Shown here: positions 34,414 through 43,195 of the stretch, one piece after another | Layout: every line of letters starts with the position of its first letter | Position numbering within the stretch: position 1 is the first letter of the stretch | DNA from: an uncultured Candidatus Saccharibacteria bacterium | GTDB taxonomy: Bacteria; Patescibacteriota; Saccharimonadia; Saccharimonadales; Saccharimonadaceae | DNA: 63,990 nucleotides | Assembly: GCA_938040655.1 (NCBI GenBank) | Contig: CALHZK010000003.1 | Location: 1-63,990, forward strand | Reading direction: 5' to 3' | Made by a program: the position numbers and the translations under genes | The notes under the pieces: generated by a model | Seen by the model: only the letters and a program-made list of their open reading frames with translations | Told to the model about the DNA's origin: nothing | Databases searched by the model: none

Positions 34414-34926
34414 ATGGAAGAAGTGAAACAGCTCATCACCCAGACACTTGCTGACCTCAGGATGTTTGTACGAGACGTTGATTTATCTGATCAGCTGATT
34501 CAGCAGTACCGCCCTGGGATGATCATTTGCGAGCGTGGCTTCACTGATGCATCGTCGCGAATTGGTGGCTTGGGCCAGCGCTGCCGTTATTTGATCGTAT
34601 CCAATCATATGGCTAATATGGCGCAGTTTGATAACGCGCACTGGGGGCTGTATGTGGCGAAGCCAAGTGCTCATTTCCAAGTCATTGATGTGTTCCGGCA
34701 TGAACAAAAGGTGCAAATTGCGCTGCTCCACTTACTAGACGGTGATGCGTGGCGGCCGTTTGAGACAATCACTCTCCAGGGGCTCAACTTAGTGGAGACG
34801 GTGCGGCAGCGGTTTATCGAGCAATATGCCGCGCCGCTTATCCCAGAGTTGGCGAGCCCGGATTGGCAGCAGCGTTGCCAGCCACCTCTGGGCATAGACG
34901 ATACAGGTACGCTATTTCCGCTTTAA
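34414..34926 (+). CDS. Hypothetical protein between recA and recX
   Basis: Not recognised. A 170-residue soluble protein beginning MEEVKQLITQTLADLRMFV, with no signal peptide or known motif. The ATG at 34414 has no clear ribosome-binding site, and a TTG at 34408 is in frame. It is 30 nt after recA and 20 nt before recX, so it is probably part of the recA operon and might assist recombination (inference from position only). Confidence 0.6.
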   Translation: MEEVKQLITQTLADLRMFVRDVDLSDQLIQQYRPGMIICERGFTDASSRIGGLGQRCRYLIVSNHMANMAQFDNAHWGLYVAKPSAHFQVIDVFRHEQKVQIALLHLLDGDAWRPFETITLQGLNLVETVRQRFIEQYAAPLIPELASPDWQQRCQPPLGIDDTGTLFPL

Positions 34927-34946
34927 ATTAAGGAGACTATCTGCAG

Positions 34947-35591
34947 ATGAAAATTACCGATATCACCCTCCAGGCACACAACAAACACCGCGTCAATATC
35001 AGTGTTGATGGGGTGTACCGTGTCAGTCTTGACGTGTTTCAGGTGGGCGAGCTCGGTATAAAAGTTGGCCGTGAGTGTACTGAAGCAGAGCTGGCTGCGC
35101 TCGAGGACGAAAGTCAGTTTGGCATACTATACACTCGGGCGGTGGAGTACTGCATGATACGGCCGCGGTCGGTCAGTGAACTTCGCGATTATCTTTGGCG
35201 CAAAACTCGGCCCACGAAGCGGCGCACCAAAACTGGCAAAGTGATTGAGCGACCAGCTCTCAACCCAGATATTGCCCCTCGGGTACTCCAACGTCTGCAA
35301 GAGAAACGGTACCTCGACGACGAAAAGTTTGCTCGTTTTTGGCTTGAACACCGCTTTGTTCAGAAGGGAGCTAGTGTGCGGCGACTGCGACTGGAGCTGG
35401 TGCAAAAAGGCATTGAGCGCCAGCTGGTTGACCGTTTGATCGCTGAGAATATTCGCTCTGACGCAGAGGAGCTGCAAAAAATTATCGCCAAAAAACGCCA
35501 TAGATATGTGGGTAACCACCAGAAATTCGTGGCATATTTGATGCGACAGGGGTTCTCGTACGAGGCAATTCAAGAGGCCTTGCAGGCCTAG
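34947..35591 (+). CDS. recX: RecX family regulator of RecA
   Basis: RecX inhibits RecA filament extension. The 214-residue protein contains the repeated three-helix units typical of the family (CMIRPRSVSELRDYLWRK, YLDDEKFARFWLEHR, GASVRRLRLELVQKGIE, QKFVAYLMRQGFSYEAI). AAGGAG precedes the ATG. Location downstream of recA supports the assignment. Confidence 0.88.
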   Translation: MKITDITLQAHNKHRVNISVDGVYRVSLDVFQVGELGIKVGRECTEAELAALEDESQFGILYTRAVEYCMIRPRSVSELRDYLWRKTRPTKRRTKTGKVIERPALNPDIAPRVLQRLQEKRYLDDEKFARFWLEHRFVQKGASVRRLRLELVQKGIERQLVDRLIAENIRSDAEELQKIIAKKRHRYVGNHQKFVAYLMRQGFSYEAIQEALQA

Positions 35592-35596
35592 CCTAT

Positions 35597-36184
35597 TTAT
35601 TTGTTGTCGATCGAGTCAGGCTGCGGCCGCTTGCGGAATGGATTATCATAGGCCGGCAGGATATCGGTTGGTCGCTGGTGGGCTTTTTGCGGTTGGGTGA
35701 TGCTGGCGGCTCTGACAGTGATCAGATCATCAGTCACCTTGCTGATCTGCGAGCGATGCACCAGCAACTCAGTGTCATTAAAACTCTTCAAGAAAGGACG
35801 CCGGACAACCAGCTGTTGGATAACAAAGTTGCCGGCCTGCAGCGTGTAGCCGGTCACCTTGCCTAGTTTGTGATTCGCCTCATCGACAACTATTTTATCG
35901 AGTAGGGTAAATTGGTAATTATATACCTGCTGGATCTTGATGACATCGCTCGGGCTGATCAGCTCATCCACTGAATCGACGATCATGCCGAGTGAACCTA
36001 TCTCACGGATATCGGCGACCCGTAGCAGGCTCGGGGTTTGGTCGAGCATTGGCCCGGCCAGCTCGTAGGCGATAATAGTTAAGTCACGCGGATCAATCAC
36101 CTCGCGGACAGTTCGCGCCAATTCTGCGCCGGTTTGGAGGCTCATCACTGGCATACCAAGAAAACGATCAGCAATAGTAAGCAT
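35597..36184 (-). CDS. PRC-barrel domain protein
   Basis: The 195-residue protein shows two PRC-barrel-like units, one starting ADRFLGMPVMSLQTGAELA and another around VVDEANHKLGKVTGY, followed by a Pro/Arg-rich tail. Such domains occur in RNA-processing and membrane-associated proteins. TATACT (36196-36191) ends 6 nt before the ATG (leaderless). It lies just downstream of the pilus operon on the same strand, but has its own promoter. Confidence 0.75.
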   Translation of the reverse strand: MLTIADRFLGMPVMSLQTGAELARTVREVIDPRDLTIIAYELAGPMLDQTPSLLRVADIREIGSLGMIVDSVDELISPSDVIKIQQVYNYQFTLLDKIVVDEANHKLGKVTGYTLQAGNFVIQQLVVRRPFLKSFNDTELLVHRSQISKVTDDLITVRAASITQPQKAHQRPTDILPAYDNPFRKRPQPDSIDNK

Positions 36185-36208
36185 AAACTGAGTATACCTG
36201 GTTTTGCG

Positions 36209-36496
36209 CTATTCGACAAATGGATTGACACGGCCCGCAGGCAGTGAGAACGAGGCATCGCTTTTATCGCTGGTAGTGAATTTGTTTATCTGCTTGATGG
36301 TGGTTGCGTCGAACTGCAGTAGTTTTGGTGCTGCGTTACTGTCGGTCGTGTTTGATAAACTGATGAGATTGTTAAGGAAGAAGACAGCGATCGAGACGCC
36401 GATCACGATGGTCAAAGAATACAAGACGACATGATAGCGGTGGAAGAAGCGAGCGATACTGTGGCCGACTTGGGCGAGAGAGATAGAGTTTTTCAT
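36209..36496 (-). CDS. Small membrane protein at the end of the pilM-N-O operon
   Basis: A 95-residue protein with one membrane segment (about residues 26-47) and an extracytoplasmic tail ending NPFVE. It overlaps pilO by 4 nt (ATGA). By position and by the short anchored form it may be a reduced PilP-like component, but no PilP signature was seen and no secretin is expected in a monoderm. Confidence 0.7.
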   Translation of the reverse strand: MKNSISLAQVGHSIARFFHRYHVVLYSLTIVIGVSIAVFFLNNLISLSNTTDSNAAPKLLQFDATTIKQINKFTTSDKSDASFSLPAGRVNPFVE

Positions 36497-37116
36497 TTGA
36501 CATACACCTCCAAATCAATTGCTTGGGCGCCGACTGTCCCGGCTTGTTCACCGCTGGTCAGCGATATGCCAGCGATCTGCATACGGGTGAGATTTTGCTC
36601 AATCAGGTGAAGAAACCTGAGTAGTTTGACATATTCGACATGCGCTCCGAGCTGTACAGATATTTGCGTGCTCTTTAGGCCGCTATTGATATTAGCGTTA
36701 TTTTTGGCATTTGCGCTGGCTGTCTTTGATGACGCAGCGGTTTTGTCTTGAAAGTTGAAGGATGCGATCGGCACGCCTGCTTGACTCGCATAATTGGTGA
36801 GATCGTTGATGATTTGGTTTTGGTAGTGGTAGCTTTTTGACTCAGCGACGATCTGCTGGGCTTTCTTGACATCGTTCTTGTAGTGTTTGAGCTGGCCTTC
36901 GAGCCGGACAAGATTATCGACCTGGGCGGTGACTGATTGAGCCTTTGTTTGGATCTGGGCTACCTCGCGAGCAGTTTTTTCTAAGAATGTATAGGCCAGG
37001 TAGCAGCCGCCGGCCATTGCTAGGAGGATCAAAACAAGCATCACGAAAAGCCCGATCCGGACGGTGGTGGCTGAGTTAAGGGTTGGCCGTTCTGTTGGGG
37101 TGTCTTGTTCGCTCAT
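36493..37116 (-). CDS. pilO: Type IV pilus assembly protein PilO-like
   Basis: Short cytoplasmic N terminus, one membrane helix (about residues 22-43), a coiled coil and a ferredoxin-like C-terminal domain, as in PilO, which forms the inner-membrane alignment complex with PilM and PilN. Sequence identity is low as usual for this family, and the call rests on topology, size (207 residues) and position after pilN with a 4-nt overlap. Confidence 0.78.
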   Translation of the reverse strand: MSEQDTPTERPTLNSATTVRIGLFVMLVLILLAMAGGCYLAYTFLEKTAREVAQIQTKAQSVTAQVDNLVRLEGQLKHYKNDVKKAQQIVAESKSYHYQNQIINDLTNYASQAGVPIASFNFQDKTAASSKTASANAKNNANINSGLKSTQISVQLGAHVEYVKLLRFLHLIEQNLTRMQIAGISLTSGEQAGTVGAQAIDLEVYVK

Positions 37117-37682
37117 TTTTTTGCTACCTCTGGTTTGATTGTGACATTCATGATAATCGCTGTGGGATAGCCACTTTTGGCGCCGTCGCTGGCCATGGTG
37201 ACCGAGGCGAGATTGACGTTAGAAAAGAGGCCAGAGTTTTCTAAGCTGGTCTTGAGGCGGAGCGCATCAGCGTAGTTTTTGCCTTTTGCATTGAGAGTGG
37301 TAGGGGTGCCAAATGTTTTGGCGTCAAGGCTGAGCGACTGCAAGACGATGCCAGACGGCAACGCCTGGGCGATTTTGACAGCGACTTTTGAATAGGCGAC
37401 CTCCTTGCCGAGGATGGCCTTGGCGGTGGAAAGATTGTTGGCAAATTCGGTAGCCTCTTGCTGCACGGTGGCATACTGCGCGGTTTTTTGGTTACCCAGG
37501 GCGATCGCTTCTTCAGCGCGGGCTTTTGTGTTCATCATGATGATATATACGCCACCAGTGACGAGGATCAATAGCCCCGCGAGCATTAGCGAAATTACAC
37601 AGTACCTCATCAAAATGACGTTGGTCTGGCCAGCAACGATTTGTCGTTTTTCTTGCGGTGGTAATAAGTTAATCATAGCCAA
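37113..37682 (-). CDS. pilN: Type IV pilus assembly protein PilN
   Basis: The N terminus INLLPPQEKRQI is the PilN motif that docks in PilM. One membrane helix (about residues 28-49) and a coiled-coil/ferredoxin-like domain follow (189 residues). It overlaps pilM by 10 nt and pilO by 4 nt. Confidence 0.88.
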   Translation of the reverse strand: MAMINLLPPQEKRQIVAGQTNVILMRYCVISLMLAGLLILVTGGVYIIMMNTKARAEEAIALGNQKTAQYATVQQEATEFANNLSTAKAILGKEVAYSKVAVKIAQALPSGIVLQSLSLDAKTFGTPTTLNAKGKNYADALRLKTSLENSGLFSNVNLASVTMASDGAKSGYPTAIIMNVTIKPEVAKK

Positions 37683-38725
37683 ATCTCCTCTGGCCTGACT
37701 AGCGCCAAGCCGGCTGCGGTCATGAAGCGGGGCCGTAGCTGCTTTGTTGGCGGCACGAGATTGCCGAAGTTAATTGCTTGCCAAGGAATCGCCAGGCGAG
37801 ATGGTATGCCGAGCTCACTGGTAAAGAAATCGCCAAGGCTAGGGATACTACTGCCGCTGCCGACGATCACTGCTTGCTTGATAGTCGATTCATCGGGGAA
37901 CCGATCGGCATAATAGCGCAAAACTTTCTGTACCTCATTGGTGATCCGGCTGAGGCTTGGTGTCAGTGCGGCGGTGATTTTTTCTTGGCGTGGCCCTGCG
38001 CTTAGGCCGTTCAGGACCTTGAGCTGATGTGCTGTTTCGAGAGGAATATTTAACTTTTTGGCAATATCTAGAGTCAGCGTATTACCACCTATATTGAGGC
38101 CACCGGTCACCCGGATGCCGCCATCGAGGATGGCAATATCTGTGCTGGCTGGGCCAATGTCGACCACGATCATCGGCACACCGCCTTCGCCTGTCCGCTC
38201 GAGGAGCCGCGCCACTGCGTTCATGCCAGGCTCGATCATCGCCACATCTAGGCCGCATTGCCGAGCTGTCATGATCGTATCATCGATAATTTTCTGTGGT
38301 ACTGCACAGGTCAGGACGGTCAGCTCTTTTTTGGTTCGCTTGATGATCTGATAATCCACGTAGAGGGTAGAAAGTGGCATCGGGATATATTGCTCGGTTT
38401 CTAGATTGACGGCATCCTTGATATTACTTTCTTGCTCAGCCGGCAAAGAAAAGGTCCGGGCGTATGTCCGAGCAGTCGGAATACCGAGTACTACCCGGTC
38501 GCTGCTGAGCTTACCGATGATGTGTTTATTGAAAAGCTCATTCATTTTGTTGCGTAGGTATTCAGCGCCCTCATCGGTTTCGTCAGCTGTTTTGGCGGGG
38601 TCGAGCTCGATCGAACCGTAGCCATGCACCAGCATCTTGTTCATGTCAACTGACATGACTCGCAAACTGGTTTTGCTGATGTCGAGGCCAATAATTGGCT
38701 TATTTTTATAAAAAATACTTGCCAC
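37673..38725 (-). CDS. pilM: Type IV pilus assembly protein PilM
   Basis: Actin-like ATPase of 350 residues with IGLDISKTSLRVM at the start, IVVDIGPASTDIAIL in the second phosphate loop and VIVGSGSSIPSLGDF in the third. It links the cytoplasmic ATPase to PilN/PilO. The start codon is GTG. TATACT at 38761-38756 in an extended TGC context provides a promoter with a leader of about 25 nt, so pilMNO is transcribed separately from pilBC. Confidence 0.92.
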   Translation of the reverse strand: MASIFYKNKPIIGLDISKTSLRVMSVDMNKMLVHGYGSIELDPAKTADETDEGAEYLRNKMNELFNKHIIGKLSSDRVVLGIPTARTYARTFSLPAEQESNIKDAVNLETEQYIPMPLSTLYVDYQIIKRTKKELTVLTCAVPQKIIDDTIMTARQCGLDVAMIEPGMNAVARLLERTGEGGVPMIVVDIGPASTDIAILDGGIRVTGGLNIGGNTLTLDIAKKLNIPLETAHQLKVLNGLSAGPRQEKITAALTPSLSRITNEVQKVLRYYADRFPDESTIKQAVIVGSGSSIPSLGDFFTSELGIPSRLAIPWQAINFGNLVPPTKQLRPRFMTAAGLALVRPEEIWL

Positions 38726-38780
38726 AATAATTTACTCACACGTTCCTTTTGTTTCAGTATAGCATAACCGTTTTAAAATA

Positions 38781-40004
38781 CTAGCCTTTAATTTGATTTG
38801 CCAGGCCGGTGATCGGCATCATCACGCTGGCGGCGATAAGCCCAACCATCCCGCCCATGAAGACGATCATGATTGGCTCGATCGTCGAGCTGATACCCTC
38901 GATCGCAGCGTCGACTTCTTCTTCATAAAAATCAGCCACCTTGACCAACACCTGGTCAGTCTGGCCGGTTTCCTCGCCGACAGCGAGCATCTGACCGACG
39001 ATTGGCGGGTAGAGATTTCCGTCTTCATTGATGATTTTGGAGAGGACCTCACCGTTTTTCACTCGTTTTGAGGCACTCAGCAGCGACTCTTCGTATACAG
39101 TATTGCCGACCGCTCGAGCGGTCACGTCAAGAGCCTCGAGGACTGATACGCCAGCGCCGATCAATGCCGAGAAGGTCCGGGTGAATCGAGCCACAGCCAC
39201 TTTTTTGATAATCTTGCTGACAATCGGCGCCTTGATAAGGAAACGGTGGAACTTTTTCTTGCCGACCGGCGTCTTGATGTAGCGTAGCACTAGCCACACT
39301 CCACCGACAAGCAGGGGGATGATAATATACCAAAAGTTCACCATAAACTGGCTGATTGCCATCATGGTGCTGGTCAAAACTGGTAGTTCGGCGTTCTCGC
39401 CGGCGAGATCTTTGATCGTCTTGCCGATCATCGGCAGGACAAAGATCATCAAGCCAAAAAAGGCACCGATAGTGATGATGATCAGCACAGTTGGGTAAGT
39501 CATGGCGCTTTTGATCTTCTTTTTGATGGAGTTATTTTTTTCTTGCTGGAGCGCTAGCCGCTTGAGGATATCGTCTAAAATACCACCAGTCTCACCGGCT
39601 CGGACCATGTTGACATAGACATCGCCAAAAGCCTCTGGGTATTTTGAGAGAGCATCAGCAAACGACGTCCCGCCCTCGATATCTTTGGCCACGCCATTAA
39701 GGACCTCCTTGAAATGAGCACTCTCAGCGTGCTCGGCCATCGAGTTGAGTGAGCGCAGAATCGGTACGCCGGCCGAGACCATAGCGCTAAGCTGCCTGGT
39801 GAAACCGACCAGCTCGTCGGCATTGATAGTTTTTTTCTTGCCAAAGGAAAACCCTTTCTTCTCAGCTGCCGCCTCTTTGAGGTCGATCAGCTTGAGGTTT
39901 TGAGCCTGAATCGCCTGAATCGCGGCGCCGCGGCTACTGGCCTCTAGCTCTGAATTCAGGGTGTCACCGTTGGCCCGGATAGCGATGAATGTAAACTTTG
40001 TCAT
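38781..40004 (-). CDS. pilC: Type IV pilus platform protein PilC (type II secretion F family)
   Basis: Two repeated T2SSF domains with hydrophobic hairpins. The signatures FTRQLSAMVSAGVPIL and FTRTFSALIGAGVSVLEALD mark them. 407 residues, the usual size. It forms the membrane platform turned by PilB. It starts 2 nt after pilB, in the same operon. Confidence 0.94.
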   Translation of the reverse strand: MTKFTFIAIRANGDTLNSELEASSRGAAIQAIQAQNLKLIDLKEAAAEKKGFSFGKKKTINADELVGFTRQLSAMVSAGVPILRSLNSMAEHAESAHFKEVLNGVAKDIEGGTSFADALSKYPEAFGDVYVNMVRAGETGGILDDILKRLALQQEKNNSIKKKIKSAMTYPTVLIIITIGAFFGLMIFVLPMIGKTIKDLAGENAELPVLTSTMMAISQFMVNFWYIIIPLLVGGVWLVLRYIKTPVGKKKFHRFLIKAPIVSKIIKKVAVARFTRTFSALIGAGVSVLEALDVTARAVGNTVYEESLLSASKRVKNGEVLSKIINEDGNLYPPIVGQMLAVGEETGQTDQVLVKVADFYEEEVDAAIEGISSTIEPIMIVFMGGMVGLIAASVMMPITGLANQIKG

Positions 40005-40006
40005 AA

Positions 40007-41788
40007 TTATTGCTCCCTCGTTGCTCGTAAGATTTCATCAATAGTGGTGATTCCTCGTAATGATTTGATAAAGCCGTCTGTCTGCATGGTGACCATCCCC
40101 TCGGAGATAGCCTGCTCTTGGATATCATTGCTGGTGGCGTTAGCGGTGATCATCTTTTGGATGGGGATCGATATGCCGAGCACCTCGTAGATCCCGACAC
40201 GCCCCTTGAATCCATTGTGGCCGCACTCGTCGCAGCCTTCCGGGTTGGGGCGCCAAAGTGCTTGAATAGTTCGTTCAGTCGAGCCGAGTGGTGTGTCGCC
40301 ACCAATCTTTTCACTGGCTGCCTGGAGCTCGAGTTGATGCAATCGCTCCATCGACCCCTGTGTGAGGTTAAACATTTGGGCAATATACGTGAGCTCTTCG
40401 GTGTTTGGTACGTAGCTTTGCCGGCAGTTCATACAGAGGCGCCGGACTAGCCGCTGGCCGATTACCGCCTTGACCGTCGAGGCGATCAAAAACGGCTCAA
40501 TCCCCATGTCTAGCAGTCGCGGGAGACATGTCGCTGCATTATTCGTGTGCAGTGTCGAAAACACCAAGTGCCCGGTGAGTGCGGCTTGGACACCCAGGTT
40601 AGCGGTTTCGCCGTCACGAATCTCGCCGACCATGATAATGTTTGGGTCTTGGCGGAGTAATGCTCGTAGCCCAGAGGCAAAAGTCATACCGGCTTTGGCG
40701 TTGGTCTGGGTTTGATTCACGCCGGGGATTTTATACTCGACTGGATCCTCGATAGTTGAGATATTGACATCTGGCGTATTGAGTTCGGACAGCACGCTAA
40801 ACAGGCTGGTCGATTTACCAGAACCGGTCGGCCCAGTCACCAAAATCATCCCATTTGGTTGAGCCATGGCGCTCTTGATCGTTGCTAGTGATAGCCCCCA
40901 GTACCCAAGTTGGTCAAGCGCCACGGCTTGATTTGACTCGTCCAAAATACGCATGACCACTTTCTCGCCGTCAGCGATCGGCAGGGTAGAGACCCGTAGT
41001 GCGTATTGTTTGCCTGAAACTTTGATTTTGAACCGCCCATCCTGGGGTACACGCCGCTCATCAATCTTCAGGTTTGACAAAATCTTGATACGACTGACCA
41101 GCGCGCCCTGGACATTGTGGGGTAGCTTGTTGACCTCTTTGAGCACGCCGTCGATCCGGTATCGGACCTGGACAAATTCTTCGCGTGGCTCAATGTGGAT
41201 GTCGGAGGCGCCGGATTTGATCGCATACTCCAAGAGCAGATTGACCGTCTGAGCGATCGGCGAATTTTCTGAAATTTCTTCTTCTGAGACGTTCTGATTA
41301 TCGGTTTCGGCGCTACTCTGAATCGAAACCACTTCATCGAGTTCGTCGGTGATGTTGCCACGATAATTCTCTAGGCAGTCAAGGATATTATCCTTGGTGG
41401 CCAAAAAGACCTTGATATTGTAGCCGATCTCTTTTTGGATAAAATTAAGTGCCTGGACATCGTCTGGATCTTCCATAGCCAGGCTCAGCACACCATTGTC
41501 GTCGACCGCAAACAGCACCACATTGTATTGGCGGGCGATATGTTCAGGGATTCGCTTCAGCACATCGTCTGGGATATCTTTTGGCTCAATCGTCACGAAG
41601 GGTACATGGATATAGTTCCCAATCTGCTGACCAAGCTGCACTTCGCTAAGAACTTTTTCGTCTAAGATGACGGTCTGGAGTGAGCGATGGCTCCGCTCGG
41701 CCTCCATTTTCAAGGCAGCCAGCTGTGAATCTGTGACGACCCCACCCTGGCGCATGATCTTTTCAATCGTGCTATCAGAAATCCGCAT
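40007..41788 (-). CDS. pilB: Type IV pilus extension ATPase PilB
   Basis: A GspE/PilB-type ATPase: N-terminal domain, Walker A TGPTGSGKST, the Asp box, Walker B-like MVGEIRDGETA, and a tetracysteine zinc site (LCMNC ... GCDECG). The ATG at 41788 gives 593 residues, and an upstream in-frame start at 41833 would lie beyond the likely promoter. TATACT on the reverse strand near 41806 is separated by 13 nt from the ATG. No retraction ATPase PilT was seen in the window. Confidence 0.94.
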   Translation of the reverse strand: MRISDSTIEKIMRQGGVVTDSQLAALKMEAERSHRSLQTVILDEKVLSEVQLGQQIGNYIHVPFVTIEPKDIPDDVLKRIPEHIARQYNVVLFAVDDNGVLSLAMEDPDDVQALNFIQKEIGYNIKVFLATKDNILDCLENYRGNITDELDEVVSIQSSAETDNQNVSEEEISENSPIAQTVNLLLEYAIKSGASDIHIEPREEFVQVRYRIDGVLKEVNKLPHNVQGALVSRIKILSNLKIDERRVPQDGRFKIKVSGKQYALRVSTLPIADGEKVVMRILDESNQAVALDQLGYWGLSLATIKSAMAQPNGMILVTGPTGSGKSTSLFSVLSELNTPDVNISTIEDPVEYKIPGVNQTQTNAKAGMTFASGLRALLRQDPNIIMVGEIRDGETANLGVQAALTGHLVFSTLHTNNAATCLPRLLDMGIEPFLIASTVKAVIGQRLVRRLCMNCRQSYVPNTEELTYIAQMFNLTQGSMERLHQLELQAASEKIGGDTPLGSTERTIQALWRPNPEGCDECGHNGFKGRVGIYEVLGISIPIQKMITANATSNDIQEQAISEGMVTMQTDGFIKSLRGITTIDEILRATREQ

Positions 41789-41847
41789 AATACTTACGCT
41801 TAGTATAGAACAAGTGTTTCCAAAAGCCAACATGCTATACTAGAAGA

Positions 41848-42309
41848 GTGATTATACGAAGTGAGACTGGTATGAAGCATTTTGGCCAGGCAATTGGCCG
41901 ATCTGTTCGGGGGGGCGAGGTGATCGAGCTACTCGGTGATGTCGGGGCTGGTAAGACAACCCTCACCAAGGGGATTGCCGAGGGGCTCGCGATCACTGAG
42001 CCGGTCCAAAGCCCCACATTTACTATTTCGCGCTCATACACATCGCCGAGCGGACTTCGGTTGGTGCATTATGATTTCTACCGGCTGCATCAGGCAGGTA
42101 TTATGCGCGAAGAGCTGGCAGAAGTATTGTCTCAGCCTGAGATTGTGACAGTGGTCGAGTGGGCTGACGCGGTGATGGATGTGCTGCCAGACGATCGGCT
42201 ACAGGTCCAGATTGTGTCACCGGCTGAAACCGAACGGCAAGTAACCTTGATTGCAGGGGGTCCGATGTCGCGGGCACTGCAGCAGACTATCGAAGAGAAT
42301 CTAGCGTGA
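41848..42309 (+). CDS. tsaE: tRNA threonylcarbamoyladenosine biosynthesis ATPase TsaE
   Basis: The P-loop GDVGAGKTTLTKG (about residues 31-43) and the VVEWAD motif identify TsaE, the ATPase of the t6A37 tRNA modification complex. 153 residues. The start is GTG, supported by TATACT (41836-41841) ending 6 nt before it, a leaderless GTG gene. tsaB follows with a 4-nt overlap. Confidence 0.93.
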   Translation: MIIRSETGMKHFGQAIGRSVRGGEVIELLGDVGAGKTTLTKGIAEGLAITEPVQSPTFTISRSYTSPSGLRLVHYDFYRLHQAGIMREELAEVLSQPEIVTVVEWADAVMDVLPDDRLQVQIVSPAETERQVTLIAGGPMSRALQQTIEENLA

Positions 42310-42680
42310 TTGTACTACTCGATACCTCAACACCGGTTTGTGTATTGACGATGGTCGAAGGAAAGGCGCAGCGGCAGGTGACATGGCATGCTGATCGGTC
42401 TCTGGCTCACGGTATATTGTCTTTTTTACAACAAAACACTGGTGGCATCCAGCACATAAGGGCAATTGGGGTGATGCGTGGGCCTGGTAGCTTTACGGGG
42501 CTGCGGATTGGCCTGACAGTCGCCAATACTATCGCGGCCGAGCAGCATATCCCGATCGTTGGTGAGGTCGGTGCAGAGTGGCAGGCGCGCTGCCTTGCTC
42601 GCTTGGCCCGCGGTGAAACCGACCACATTGTCTTACCGGTCTACGGGGCAGATGCTCGGATTACCCGCCCGCGTAAGTAG
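42306..42680 (+). CDS. tsaB: TsaB, half-length form
   Basis: TsaB partners TsaD in making t6A. The ORF keeps the first actin-like half (IVLLDTSTPVCVLTMV ... GVMRGPGSFTGLRIGLTVANTIA) but ends at 124 residues, whereas E. coli TsaB has 231. The end reads VYGADARITRPRK. No continuation was seen in other frames, so this is either a naturally minimal TsaB or a 3' truncation. Overlap with tsaE (GTGA) implies coupled translation. Confidence 0.85.
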   Translation: MIVLLDTSTPVCVLTMVEGKAQRQVTWHADRSLAHGILSFLQQNTGGIQHIRAIGVMRGPGSFTGLRIGLTVANTIAAEQHIPIVGEVGAEWQARCLARLARGETDHIVLPVYGADARITRPRK

Positions 42681-42720
42681 TAAATTTGACATACTGGCTG
42701 CTCAAGTATATTATCTAATT

Positions 42721-43026
42721 ATGAAAAAGAAGATGACGGCCCTCACCTGGAAACACCTTACAGCGATTCTGATTATCGCTGCGGTTATATCTATTTCACT
42801 CGTGACAACCCTGTTGCTGGATCGGCAGGTGTGGCAGCAGAGAGTGGCCCTATCGGATCAAAAATACAATTTAGAGAAGCTGCAGTTCTGCTACAAACAA
42901 CAGCTGCGCCCTTGTGATGATGAAACGATCAAGACTTGGAATAAAGAGCACCCATCCGATACGTTCCAGCTAACCACTCATCAGCAGCGAGTTGACAAGC
43001 TGGTCGAGCAGCAAAAGAAAAAATAA
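42721..43026 (+). CDS. Small membrane protein
   Basis: A 101-residue protein with one N-terminal membrane segment (about residues 14-34) and a charged, possibly coiled-coil extracytoplasmic or cytoplasmic tail with two cysteines. No family recognised. TATTAT (42709-42714) ends 6 nt before the ATG, consistent with a leaderless transcript. Confidence 0.6.
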   Translation: MKKKMTALTWKHLTAILIIAAVISISLVTTLLLDRQVWQQRVALSDQKYNLEKLQFCYKQQLRPCDDETIKTWNKEHPSDTFQLTTHQQRVDKLVEQQKKK

Positions 43027-43064
43027 ATCCGACACAATAATTGCCTCGCCTGCCAAAAACAATG

Positions 43065-43195
43065 TATAATTAAAGCAGGCGATTTTGTGTTGCAGTTGAG
43101 TCGCCTAGATTGTACAAGTGTGAACAATATTAGCTGTTGATAGTATTACCTGGGGCGGATACCCAGGGCAGCTGATAGAGAAGAAAGGAATACGT
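43065..43195 (+). promoter_or_regulatory. Promoter and structured 119-nt leader of rny
   Basis: The extended -10 TGTATAAT (hexamer 43065-43070) predicts a start near 43077. The leader begins with a hairpin AGGCGA (43077-43082)/TCGCCT (43101-43106) and has a second, CCTGGG (43149-43154)/CCCAGG (43162-43167). AAGAAAGGAA lies before the ATG. A long leader is exceptional here and could allow control of rny mRNA stability. Confidence 0.6.

Noticed and set aside
34980..35440. Reverse-strand ORF over recX
   Set aside because: It is antisense to a gene with clear RecX repeats and has no independent support.
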